DNA from: Albifimbria verrucaria
Taxonomy: Eukaryota > Ascomycota > Sordariomycetes > Hypocreales > Stachybotryaceae
Assembly (NCBI GenBank): GCA_020081605.1
Contig: JAHREC010000009.1
Coordinates: forward strand, 248,001 to 312,000
Length of the DNA: 64,000 nucleotides
Reading direction: 5' to 3'
Made by a program: the position numbers and the translations under genes
Part shown: positions 1-10,639 of the stretch, one piece after another
Layout: every line of letters starts with the position of its first letter
How positions within the stretch are numbered: the stretch's first letter is position 1
The notes under the pieces: model-generated
Databases searched by the model: none
Told to the model about the DNA's origin: nothing
What the model saw: the letters and a program-made list of their open reading frames with translations, nothing else

Positions 1-284
1 AGTGGGCATTTAAGTGATTAAGCGGTGATATGCATATTTGGGATAGTGTGTGAATCAAGAAACTCATCGACTTGATTGCTTGGATGGCATGGTGTCGATT
101 GTCTGTCCTCGATTTGTTTTTCGGTCACACAAATAATCAAAACCAATTCTCACAAGTCCTCTAGATCTCAACAGAGGATAGCAGAAACAAGTCAGAAGGG
201 CTGTCGTGGGGTTACTTCAAGACAACCTCCAGAAAAGACAAGAGCACATATACCGTACCGGCTCTATAACCTAGTCATTATCCA

Positions 285-2625
285 CTACTGATTCTCCATG
301 TTGTCTGTCACATATTGTGGCCAGTTCTTAGCTCTCCACCAAATGGCTTCCGCCACCTTTTGATTTGGGCCGACTCTAGGCCATGCAACCCACGATAATA
401 CCTTCCGGGCTGTATACCAGTCCGAAACCCCTGAGACCTTACTCCACCTTTGTATAAGACCATCGAAAGTGAACTGGAGGTCCTGCAATTCGTCGATTCG
501 CACCCTGTTCTCCCGCTCAGCATTTATGTCCAATACACCTGCCACGGTTGCGAGCGCAACCTCTATTGCTTTCGCCAAGGCAAAGGCCCCAACAAAAACA
601 CGCCAAAACCAAAAGTCCCTGCTTGACAAAGTCCCATTATTTCTTGAATGTAGGTGACGGTTTGCGCATTGCATGCAGTCGCGGCGAAGAATCGTCAGCA
701 CCATTACGTGGAGTGTCATATTGACTGGGTATCCTCCATTAAGGTGTTCCAGCACAGTGTGTAGATACAGCGGAGCTGCTGCCGTCATACCTGTTAGTGA
801 ACTGACTCTGAAGAGTGTTAGACTCGGTGGCGGTGAATGAGTTGGAGTTGGAGATTGAGCTGGACATGAAGGCAGATTGCTTGAATGGAATGTCGACTTG
901 AGATTTCTCCCGGCATTGTTCGATATCTCGAGCATTCGGCATGCTAGGGCCAAGAAATGCCGTCTCTTTGCACAAATAATGCTCCCCTTCCAGGTGGTGA
1001 ATTGATCATTCACCAGATAATCCGCCTGCCTTTGATCGAACTCCATTGTTGCATCGCATAGCCCTTCAATCACGTCTTCAACAGCAACATCTCGCAGACC
1101 CTCGTCCGAGCACGGCCCAGCGAAGCACTCCGGTAGCAGATGAAGCACTCTTGGGCGTGTCTCTCCTTTCTTACTCCGCATAGACTGGAGACATGCTTCT
1201 TCTTCTGCGGCGGATTTATGTATATGATGCGACTGGGGCGATCCATCGACTGCCTTCTCTTTGAACGCAAGCTGGAAAAAGTACGTCCTATTTGAATCAA
1301 TAATCTAGCCATCACTTATCTTCGATAGATGGCCTGAGACAAGGGTGCTCGAAAGAACTAAATCATCAACTTACTGCAACAGGACTCTATTTACGAACTC
1401 GTCGTCAACAATACTGAAACAAGATTGTAGATGTCTGCGATCGATAAAGGCTATAAGAGCATGCAGGTGGGCTTCGCCTGCTGCGTCGTTCCCAACCGAG
1501 AACTGAGAGGAACACCTAGTCAGTACTTCAGGGCCTTTACCTCATATGATAAACCTTTTTACAAAATCCGCAGGAATGTATCCAGAAAGACTCATGCGAG
1601 AAATATCATTCCCAAATAGTGTGTATGTCAACATACCTCAGTAAAGCAGAGAAATGAAACCTGCCTAAGCAGCATCCTAATGGTATTTTTACTTTGGCCC
1701 TGCAGCCATAGATTAATAGTGCGCATACTCTCAAGCTTGTGGTGAATAAATGTTGACTCAAAGTATCCAAGTTTGCCCATATTCCAAGCATAGTGGATGC
1801 CAGCGAAGAGCAATGTGCCTCGAAGGGTGACAGAATCGGCAATCAAGATACGTAGTCTGTAAGTCTGGTGAGCAAAACTGTAGCGATGAGTACCTTATAG
1901 ACGCACGAGTCTTCTTGTTGTTTTCTCACAGCATATCTTCCCATCTGGCAAACTAGGCGGTTTTGTTAGCTCTATGCGATGCTATCATGAGGAGACTGCA
2001 GGATGCGGTTTGCAAGATGGAGAATTTCATTCATCTTAGATGTCTCTGCTTTGCCATTAGGGACTTACAGTAATGGAATAACTCCTCAGATTTGAGCTCC
2101 ATATCAATACGCATCGTGCAGAATGGATCCACTTTCGTGTTTCCAGTAATCACCTGCAGTGGTGAGGGAGTCGTTGGAGGAGAGGCCCTGCTTGCGGGTG
2201 CTGACGAGGTAGGGGTTGATTTCCAGAACACCCAGGGCTTCTGTTCTCCCGGGTGCTGAACGTCTTTCTGCTGCGCTCTCCGATCACGCAGTGGGATCAG
2301 GATGGCCGGGTATTTACAGCATCTTCTCGAAGTTATGCAGTTGTTGCTACTTAGAGAGCAACGATATGAGATGCTTAGCTCAAATATTCCAAAATGGGAG
2401 TTTTAGAGCGGGTAGAGAATATGGAAATAATCTGGAAAGAAAATGACTTAATGAAGGTATAATCACTTACCAAAACGGTCGAGCCTCATCGCATTTGACA
2501 TGTCGTTGTCTGCATACCACACATCCTGCTCGACTGCGAGTATGAAATCTGCGCGCCCTGCTGGCGCCGGTGTTAGCCTTAACTTTGACTCCCAGAGCGG
2601 CCTGCTTAGGCTGCTCAGGCGACAT
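285..2625 (-). CDS. Zn(II)2Cys6 fungal transcription factor
   Basis: Likely nuclear DNA-binding regulator. The start at 2625 opens an exon (2625-2471) carrying the first part of a binuclear zinc cluster. A 124-bp intron (2470-2347) splits the fourth Cys codon, and exon 2 (2346-2069) completes it. The joined spacing is C-x2-C-x6-C-x6-C-x2-C-x6-C, the exact Zn2Cys6 pattern, with the usual basic residues (RQRHVKCDE). Downstream exons around 1850-1630 and 1500-1380 encode helical stretches such as LRGTLLFAGIHYAW and AEAHLHALIAFIDRR, typical of the regulatory half of this family. The last exon runs to the TAG at 285-287. At least six exons are needed. Boundaries between about 2068 and 1182 are only partly solved. 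Target genes are unknown; the closest neighbour is the pectinesterase, but co-regulation is a guess. Confidence 0.86.
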
Positions 2626-3581
2626 GTCGGGTATTCTAGAAGATATGCTTAACGAAAACCAAGATCAGGATTAAAAGACGCAGTCGCCAAATTTTAAGGG
2701 GCGATGTATTAAATGATTCTTTAGGACCTTGTGAAGCTTTGCCCTTTTCGAGACAATTATACGAGAAAACTTGAATATAAGCGCTAAGAAATAAGGATGC
2801 CGCCTCGAGGCAACTTCAATTGGTTAGTGCTTCTAATATAAGCTAAGCCAATCCTTGTATTAGATTTAATAAATAGATTGCTTGGCCACTGTTTAAAACC
2901 ATGGATTGCATTATTGTTTGTTAGGTTATGACTGTACCTTGAAGTTTTGCTATGGTACCCAACCATTAGACCTATCCATAGTACCGAGTCCTTATCTGTT
3001 GGACATTCAAACAGCATACTTTGTTTCATATTGCATATTGGGCCTGACTTTCTAGGGTATTGAGAACTTCGATTCCGAGTCGGAGATAGTTTAATCTATA
3101 GAGAACATCCAACTCCTGTTCACCTACCGTACCTACCTTACTTACCACCATTATTATAATTTTGCCCTCGGCACCGTACATCCCGCCACCATTCTTCAAG
3201 AACATTGGCCGATATCTAAGCCCTTATGCAAGATTAAAAATAGCCGGACAGCTTTTCTATACGATAAGTGATGGCTTGGTTGACATTAAACCAGCAATGA
3301 ACACAATTGGGACCAAGAGAGAGAATAGAAAAGCAATTTGAGAAACAGGCATCTGTAGTGGGAGACCAAGTATAGGGTTCTCTTAAACCCACCGACTCAC
3401 TAAATTAAGAGCCATCTTCCAACATTATCATTAATCACAGTTGGCTCTCTCGTGAGCCGAGTAAATAGAGGTTCGTTCTGTTGCTCAAACTTTTCGAGGT
3501 TACGCAGTATAGACCACCGTCCTATAACTTTATACATGCTACGGACGTGGAATTGAACTCCTCCTACCGTCATTCTTTTAA
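2626..3581. other. Intergenic, no gene recognised
   Basis: Upstream region of the zinc-cluster regulator and downstream region of the pectinesterase. It is moderately AT-rich with a short run of repeated TACC/TTACC-like motifs near 3120-3150. No conserved coding stretch is visible on either strand. Confidence 0.5.
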
Positions 3582-4626
3582 TCACACTGCCCAGTATGAT
3601 TGATTTACCCAGTCCTTCCATTCCGGCATAACGCTGTCGATAGTAACAGGGTTGCTGAGCTGTTTTGACCACGAGACCCGCTTACTGGTGTCAGACCCAG
3701 CGCCGCTATTCGCATATTCTCCATAGTAGATGTTGCTCAAGTCGTTACCCTTGTCCCAGGGGTTCCAGCCCTCGGGGTGGATGATATTGGAAAGATATGT
3801 ATGCTGGTATACAACGCGAGCGTATGCCCGCCAAGGACGCCCGAGCCAAACCTTGCCAGCGGCGACAGCAACACCGGATTTCTCTTTTACAGTTGAGTTG
3901 TTGATGATATACCAGGCCGCATCGTCGCTATTACGGCCCGAGGCTGTGATGTAACCACCATTCGCGCGATTGAAGCTAATTTCACAATTTTCGAACCAAA
4001 GGTTCGAATTTGCACCCGTAGATGAAGTCCACAGCACCTTCAATGTAGGTATTTTTCAGGATAGTATTGGTCGATGCTGCAAACAGAGTGTCCTGCCAGC
4101 CTATGAAGGCACACCCATAAAAGGCCACCCTATCCGCTCCTACAGACAATGCATGGGCCGGGCCAGCATCGCCGGCAGTGTTCTCAAAGCGAACATTGTA
4201 GACTGAGACATTGGGTGAAGAAACCCGAAGGGTTCCACTTTGCTCGTTTCCTCCAGCCTCGGACGATGGAAGCCTGTTAGTGAGGATTACTTGGTTCCCG
4301 GAGTAGCTTTGGTCGTCTTCGGTCCATCCGTAGATGACTATCTTGCCTTTATAGCCAGAAGATATGGTGGTTTGACCGACATATACACCAGGCTGGATGA
4401 AGATGGTGGTCGTTGCTGTGGATGTTTTATTGATCGAGTTTATCGCGGCTTGAAGCTGGTGCTCATCAATACCGATGCTGTCTACACGCTGACATTATAG
4501 GAAACCTACCGACGTGTAATGTCCTCCAGCCTGAGCGACGACTTTTGCGCCACAGGGCGGTGAAGTGCGAGCCACGGCCTGCACCCCAAGGGCCAGTGCA
4601 AGTAAGGTGAAGATTTCTGCGAACAT
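3582..4626 (-). CDS. Secreted pectinesterase (CE8), one frameshift
   Basis: Removes methyl esters from pectin outside the cell. The start at 4626 begins a signal peptide (MFAEIFTLLALALGVQAVA). A 54-bp intron (4509-4456) joins GGHYTS to LQAAINSI, the normal start of the beta-helix. Family landmarks follow in order: PGVY, HALSV, GWQDTL, GAVDFIYG (catalytic Asp), WFENC and LGRPW, then the conserved C-terminal YGEYANSGAG region. Length is normal for CE8. The frame breaks once, immediately after GAVDFIYG, in the CCC run at 4015-4017: one base too many, after which ANSNLWFENC continues in the next frame. Everything else is well conserved, so either a very young pseudogene or a homopolymer call error is possible; I favour the latter because the same defect recurs across the window. 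Confidence 0.9.
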
Positions 4627-5512
4627 TGCCGCTGAAGTCAATACCACTGTTGCCGTCACACATTCACGGACATGTAGCGAAGCGAATGATACTTTATAGA
4701 CTTTTTTAAGATAGTGTTTCTCTAGCCTCACAAGTAGGTTTCTCATCATCTGAGGACCAACCATTAGGCCGCAAAGCCAGGCCGTAGGTGCATATTGTCT
4801 GTTAAACCCTGCCATATCAAGGGTGAGCGGCTCTCTAGTTTCTCGGGCTGACGAATTCTCCACAATGCCGCCATGATGAGTTAGGTGCGCGTTCAATAGG
4901 GGACGAAATATTTCCATCAGTCAGAGCTGCATGCTACGTCCCCTTGCATGTTGCTGCCAATGCCCGGAAAAACAGTATCCGATGGTAGCGTGTCTAACAA
5001 GATACAGGTTGGTGGCTCCCTTGGCATGTTGAATAGCCGGACAGGCTCTGCAGGCTCCCCGTGTTAGGATCTGGAGGCTGGCCTCCACAATCCGGACATT
5101 TTGCCCAAGTTGGCAGGTGTGGGGACGAGGTCCATTGGAGCCAGAGTCACCCTGGACGACATGAACTGGGGCTTAGGATCAAGCTTGTGTGCATCGAGGG
5201 CGCATTTATCTCACAATTAGGGCTAGCTGATTCGCCCGCTTCAGTGCCTCCAAGAGTAACAGGTAATGGAGTGGCCAGAAACTGCTAGGAACCGAGGTTC
5301 AAGAATTCTAGCATATCCAGTAGTACAATGGGCACTTCATAGAGCTAGAGCTTCTCACCTTTCGTGGGATATTATGTCAGGAGGTTGGGATGGCAGGTTC
5401 GGCTTCGTCTCATAGTTTCAGGTGACTTATGCAATACGGACAGTGCCAAGTGTTTACCTTGCTTCTCAAATGGTCAGATAACTACACCTGGATGTATTTG
5501 TGCTTTTCAACA
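4627..5512. other. Intergenic, possible coding relic
   Basis: No complete gene recognised. On the plus strand about 5070-5220 there is an open stretch (starting EAGLHNPDILPKLAGVGT, ending at TAG) that looks protein-like, but there is no start or partner exon and no family I can name. Confidence 0.35.
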
Positions 5513-5866
5513 TTAGTACTTTCTATACACCCTAACAATCTTTGAATTACACAGATGAGTGCGTTTGCTGATAAGTAACTCCGACTGCCCAGGGTCTATC
5601 TTGTCGCAAAGACATTCTGATCTCGGTATAGGGGATGTAAGTATCCACCTTTGAAGATGCAGATGGGATTTGGCGCCCTTGATCACACAGTGGAATTCGG
5701 CAACGGTTGGAGCACAGCGAGAGATGGAAGCGCCACTGAAGTTCTTGAGATAAACTCTGGTTACCTGACCACTATTTGTGTTTGACTCGCAGTAGCTTTC
5801 GTCCGCATTATAGCAAACCGAGTACTGGAATCTGTGGTCATAATTATCAGCCCTAATGTCTTCCAT
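5513..5866 (-). CDS. Hypothetical small protein, possibly a 3' exon
   Basis: A 117-codon frame with a moderately Cys-rich first half (RFQYSVCYNADESYC, then SRCAPTVAEFHC) that resembles the body of a small secreted fungal protein. No signal peptide precedes it in frame. An AG acceptor upstream of 5866 would allow it to be a second exon, with a hydrophobic N-terminus further upstream (a hydrophobic open frame begins at 6197). The second half looks less protein-like. No family recognised; the true extent is uncertain and it may not be a gene. Confidence 0.3.
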   Translation of the reverse strand: MEDIRADNYDHRFQYSVCYNADESYCESNTNSGQVTRVYLKNFSGASISRCAPTVAEFHCVIKGAKSHLHLQRWILTSPIPRSECLCDKIDPGQSELLISKRTHLCNSKIVRVYRKY

Positions 5867-6752
5867 AACAATGATAAATGTTTCTAATTCAGCCGAACAG
5901 ATTAAGTGTTCTCAAGCGGATAACATGAACCCCATCCAAATCAATCAACTTTGGTTTATGATTTAGTTGCCAGTAACCGCGGCTCAGGGAGTGCGCAATA
6001 GAAAAATTAGATCCGTGAGAACTACTTTTGATCTTACCCCTTTTTGAAAACAAAACACAAAAAAAAAAAAAAAAAGATGAATGAATGAAAATACAAAATG
6101 AGACGTTTCGGTTCAAGGGCTGCTCCAGAGACCATTGTTTTCTCAGCAGACCAGCGGGGAGTAGTAAAAATGGCACAAAGCAAAGGACACTAGGCAAGTT
6201 AAGCAGCTAAGTGCCGACGCATCTGAGTCAAATTATTCCTTAACCTTCCCTAATTCCCAGGCAAAGGTTCTCTATGCTGATAAGACCATAGGAGCATTTC
6301 TTCGTCCCTCTAGATAGTCTGTGGCATATAAAACGTGGAATAGTCCTAAGGACCTAGCTGTGAACGCCATATGAAACTCGTGGCTAGCCCATATCCGGTG
6401 TCCTGTTGTGTGATGGATGTATGGATAACAAGGACTTCCTGGATTATGGTATTATATCTCAGCGTATAGCGTGGCTCCACGCTGGTCGAGGGTTGGTTCA
6501 TAACAGCCTTTAATTACATTCTTATAAGTTTCTTTTTCAACCGATTGGTTTTTGGCAGCCTCGAGCGCTCAATAAACTAGATCAAAACACACAAAGTTCT
6601 TCAGTGTATCCAGCCTCGAAAGCGCAACGTCTTGGTTCATCAACCGACAAAGTTCTTGCTATAAGCAGTCCCAGAAACAGTACATCCTTGATCCAAAATA
6701 TACAAAAGAATCAACCGAACATTTAATTGATTTACGATTATCAGTCTGCCGT
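5867..6752. other. Intergenic with poly-A tract
   Basis: Contains a run of about 20 A residues at roughly 6057-6076 and the 3' flank of the CE1 esterase. No supported gene apart from the hydrophobic open frame mentioned for the neighbouring hypothetical ORF. Confidence 0.4.
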
Positions 6753-7611
6753 TCAAGGGGCATTCTCGAAAAATTCCCAAGTCTCCCTGGGGCCCACTTA
6801 TTGCCATCACTATCCTGGGGTCAGGGACATGGTCGCCGCTATGCGCTATCCAAGTGACTGGAGCCTTGGTGCAAGTGTATTCGGTCTTTATATGAGAGCC
6901 TGACCCAGGAGCAGGCTCAGGAGCCTCTTTCTGAGTGCAGCCGTTAAGACCCAAGAACTTATCACGCAGTTGTCGGCCCAAATTGACATTGAGAACACTG
7001 TCTACAACACCGTGAATGCCAAGGTAGGACACAGGAGTATTGCCACCATCACAGCCGCTGAGCTCAGCACCTGAGTAGACGGCAACTGCACGGAAAACAT
7101 CTACCAATACTAGTCAGTCGGGTTCATTCAGCGGGCGAGGCTAAAATCTTACCTGGTCGCGAGCAAGCAAGTGAGTAGGACATGGCACCACCATAGCTCC
7201 AACCGAGTGCGAAGATTTCTTCCTCGTTGATGCAAAGATCGTTGCTAACAGTCTCCAGCATCTGATCGGTGAAAGCAAGGTCATTGCCATTCACGTTGCC
7301 CCAGCCATTGTCCATGCCCTGAGGAGCGACAAAGATGGTTGAGCCAGCAGATAGAGAGTCAAGACCATAGTAACCGCCGTCGGCAACGTTCTGCATGCTG
7401 CCCCTAGCCAATGGTAACCGAAAATTAGCCTGTAAGATTTGCTGGAGTCGTAGTTGTCAGGAACTTTTAGTATGTACTGTCGGTCTTGGCCGTTAACGTT
7501 GACAGACTTGGTGCCGCTCGTAACAGGACTCTTTCCACAACCGGCCGAGTCTGCATTGACAACATAAGCTGCCGCGGCAAGGAGGACTAATGCTGACTTT
7601 TGGAATGCCAT
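6753..7611 (-). CDS. Feruloyl-esterase-like secreted CE1 esterase, three frameshifts
   Basis: Expected to cleave ferulate or related esters on plant cell-wall xylan. The start at 7611 gives a signal peptide ([20 protein letters not shown]), then [12 protein letters not shown], the GYHWLG loop, the nucleophile elbow GWSYGGAMS and GDHVPDP near the C-terminus. A 52-bp intron (7152-7101) joins CSRP to DVFRAVAV through a split Asp codon. Three single-base losses interrupt the frame, each in a G/C run: 7401-7404 (after GYHWLG), 6817-6820 (after HVPDP) and 6785-6787 (before ETWEFF). Following the shifts gives a normal family C-terminus with stop at 6753-6755. No carbohydrate-binding module is present. 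An upstream in-frame ATG at 7659 exists but adds residues ahead of the signal peptide, so 7611 is preferred. Confidence 0.9.
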
Positions 7612-8364
7612 TGTGTGAGGAATATTCGCAAGATTTATTGAAAGAAGATTTCGAGACAATTCAAAGCTCAGTCAGAGGACTCCTTGGTTCACCATACTTT
7701 TATCTCAATAGAGTGCAAGTCCATTATGTATATATGAAAATCACAAGCGTCCCAGACTTTATCCTTGGTAATAGGCAATTGTTCATCTCCGCAGTTTCAT
7801 TTATAGTTGCTAGTATGAGCTCAAAACTTGGCGTGATGATCTTGACCGGCCCTGGTCTTATTGCCCTTGAAAGGTCGTGCGTTGGAAGGTTTCATTTCGT
7901 ATTGGTTATTTGGGCCGCTCACTGGGACCCTTCATTTCTATGGTTATGCAGGCGCATTCATAGGAGGAAGGCCTAGATCTACGTCACTGTTATGGGGTCA
8001 CTAGGCTGATCGTGAAACATGACTAGTCTCCGAGGCGGGCTTGGATGCACCAAGTGCCGTTATTGGAGCGCATCCACCTGGTAGTTGGAGCACCCCGCTG
8101 AGAAGCGTAGATTTTTACCTATTGTGTATGCATTCCAGCTTCCGTTCCCTAGCATGACCAAGAACAGGCAGTTGATTGCGGGATCAGTTGGAATACGGAG
8201 ACATGCTTTGAGATTCTATAGTAGTGATTGTCAATCAGTTTCCCACTTTTACGACACTGGATTCTTTTTAGTAAGAACTTTCGTAGATACTCTGAACAAG
8301 TTTCTGGCAGTTAAAATAACCGGCTTCTAGCCTGAATCAAGCATTATTGTTAAACCATGCAACC
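7612..8364. other. Intergenic upstream of CE1 esterase
   Basis: Promoter side of the esterase gene. A 128-codon open frame on the plus strand (7590-7976) overlaps the esterase start antisense and shows no family features, so it is not called. The rest shows nothing recognisable. Confidence 0.45.
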
Positions 8365-8418
8365 AAAAGATAAGTGGGTTCTAAGGCTGCATTTTCTTAT
8401 GCCTTATAACCGGTTTAA
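8365..8418 (+). repeat. 54-bp direct repeat, copy A
   Basis: Begins AAAAGATAAGTGGG and ends AACCGGTTTAA. It recurs 225 bp downstream (8590-8643). The two copies differ at five positions, all G-to-A or C-to-T, with copy A the less mutated. Probably the end of a transposon or an LTR fragment. Confidence 0.75.
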
Positions 8419-8499
8419 CACACCCCCAGATTTGACTACTAGGCATATCTGACCATAACCTCCATGGAATGCCTCTTTTAAGTCAGGCTTATCTAGGTC

Positions 8500-8590
8500 T
8501 TCTTTAGGGTTCGAACTCATAAGCTCAGTAGTTATAGCTATCCTATATAGGTATAGCTCTAAGACTCGTAATTATTAAATTATATAAGTA
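8500..8590 (+). other. tRNA-like motifs between the direct repeats
   Basis: GGTTCGAACTC (a tRNA B-box sequence) is followed by AGCTCAGTAGTTATAGC (A-box/D-arm-like) and by GGTATAGCTCTAAGACTCGTAA, where CTCGTAA would be an anticodon loop. The order and spacing do not make an intact tRNA. A tRNA-derived, RIP-altered SINE-like fragment is one reading; chance similarity is the other. Confidence 0.25.
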
Positions 8591-8643
8591 AAAGATAAGT
8601 GAGTTCTAAGGCTATATTTTCTTATATCTTATAACCGGTTTAA
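8590..8643 (+). repeat. 54-bp direct repeat, copy B (RIP-altered)
   Basis: Second copy of the element at 8365-8418. Relative to that copy it carries only transitions (GTGGG to GTGAG, CTGCAT to CTATAT, TGCC to TATC). It marks the border with the AT-rich block that follows. Confidence 0.75.
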
Positions 8644-10490
8644 TTATTATTAACTTATTCGCTTTGGTTATTTAAATTTTTCTTAATATTTATTAAAGGA
8701 AATAATAATATTATAGCTAGGAAAGAGATAGAATAATTAGAAGTAGAAAGAAGATAGATTATAGTAAAAAGTGAAAAGAATAAATAAATAAAATATTATT
8801 TATTTAATTATATATTATTTAGAAATATAATAAATTAATATTAAATTATATAATTAAAAAGAAATTTATTTAAATATATAATTTTAATTTTTTTAAAAAG
8901 TAAATATTTATATAAACTATTTAATATATTAATTATTAAAATATATATTAATTAAAAAAATTTATTTTATAATAATTAGAAATTATTTTATATTATAAAA
9001 TAAATATAAATAAATTAAATTAAATTTTATTATTTTTAAATAAAAAAATAAATTTTATTTTATTTTTATAATAATCAGGTTTATTCTATATTATATAATA
9101 AATATAAAATAAGTAAGATTAAATAATTATCCTTAGATAAATAAATAGGGTTTACTTTAACTTAAAATAATATTATATAATTATTATTAATTAAATAAAT
9201 TACCTTTAGGAACTTAGATTAAGGGTAGCTTAATAATTATATATTATTAATAGCTAATAGTCTTTTAGTTAATAACTAAAAGAAGACTCCTATCTATATT
9301 ATAGAGTAACTATTTATTCTATTACTCTAGGAGCAATACTTCCTTCTATTACTCTAAGGAGTAATACTTTAGTTATTTACTCCTTCTCTTATTAATAGAT
9401 TACTTTAATTTATATATTAATACCCTATTAATCTTTATTATATTATTATATTAATTATATTAATTATTCTTATATAATATTCTTTTATTATTATTTATTA
9501 ATTTAATATTATATATAAATTCTTTCTATACTTTTATTTTATTATTCTATAATATATACTTATTAAATTATTTATTATATATAGAGAATTCTTTTTATAT
9601 ATTTCTTTATAGTATAGGCTTCTATATTATCTATAGCTAATTAAGGGATAAAGTATATAATCTTTAGTTATTCTATAGGTTTTAGATTAGTTTATTTTAG
9701 TATATTTTAGGTATTATATTAATATAGATTATAATAATTTTAAAATAATATATATAAAATTATTAATTAAATAAAATTATTTTAAAAAAGTTTAATTTAA
9801 AAATAATTTAATAATTATATATTTTTAATTTATTAATAATTTTTTAATTTATTTTAATATATTTTAAATATTATATTTATATAAATTATAATATAAATAA
9901 ATTTATTTTAATATATTTTAAATATTATATTTATATTAATTATAATATAAGTAAATTTATTTTAATTTAAAATAATATTATTTAATTATTATAAATTAAA
10001 TAAATTATTTTTAAAAATTTAAATTTAAAATAATTTAATAATTATATATTATTAATAATTAATAATCTTTTAATTAATAATTAAAAGAACTTTTATTTAT
10101 ATATTAATATTTATATTTAAAAATAATTTATTTTTTATTATTCTAAAAATAATATATATATTTTTATTTTTATTTTTTAATAATTTTATATTAATCTTTA
10201 TTATATTATTATATTAATATATTATATCTTTTTATATAAATTTCTTTTTATATTATTCTTTTATTATTATTTATTATATTAATATTCTTTATAAAATCTT
10301 TTTATACTCTTACCTTATTATTCTAAGATATATTTCTTCCTGCTTTCTATACTAGGTATTCTTATATATATAGTTTCTTATTATAGTAGCTACTATATTA
10401 TTTATAGTTAGCGGGAGGATAAGGTATATAGTTTTCCTTAGTTATCCCCGGGCATTAGGTTAGTCCGTTCCGAGTGTTTCAGGCGTCATA
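8640..10490. repeat. AT-rich, RIP-degraded repeat block
   Basis: About 1.85 kb that is overwhelmingly A/T. It holds at least two internally repeated units. One is a module around 9140-9300 that recurs at about 9960-10105 and contains the palindrome CTTTTAGTTAATAACTAAAAG near 9262. The other is a module at about 9525-9705 that recurs at about 10300-10475. The second copy of the latter keeps more G/C (for example GCGGGAGGATAAGG), and differences are transitions. No open frame. It ends sharply about 150 bp before the STAND gene start. Confidence 0.85.
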
Positions 10491-10639
10491 TCCGCACGGG
10501 GCGTAACACAGCAAGCAGTTAATAGAATAAATATTCCCTGAGGGGTAGCAACTCCTATTCTGACAAAGTCTTCTTTAAATTTTACGCCAACTGCAGCCTG
10601 GTAGGCCGCTGTACTGAGCTGAAACATTTTATTCTTACC

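Noticed and set aside
5070..5220. Protein-like open stretch (DILPKLAGVGTRSIGARV)
   Set aside because: It looks conserved, but I could not place it in a family and there is no start codon or adjoining exon, so it is noted only in the intergenic entry.
6057..6076. Poly-A run as a retroposon tail
   Set aside because: No target duplication or upstream element is visible.
7590..7976. 128-codon open frame on the plus strand
   Set aside because: It overlaps the CE1 esterase start antisense, has no family features and a composition unlike the neighbouring genes.
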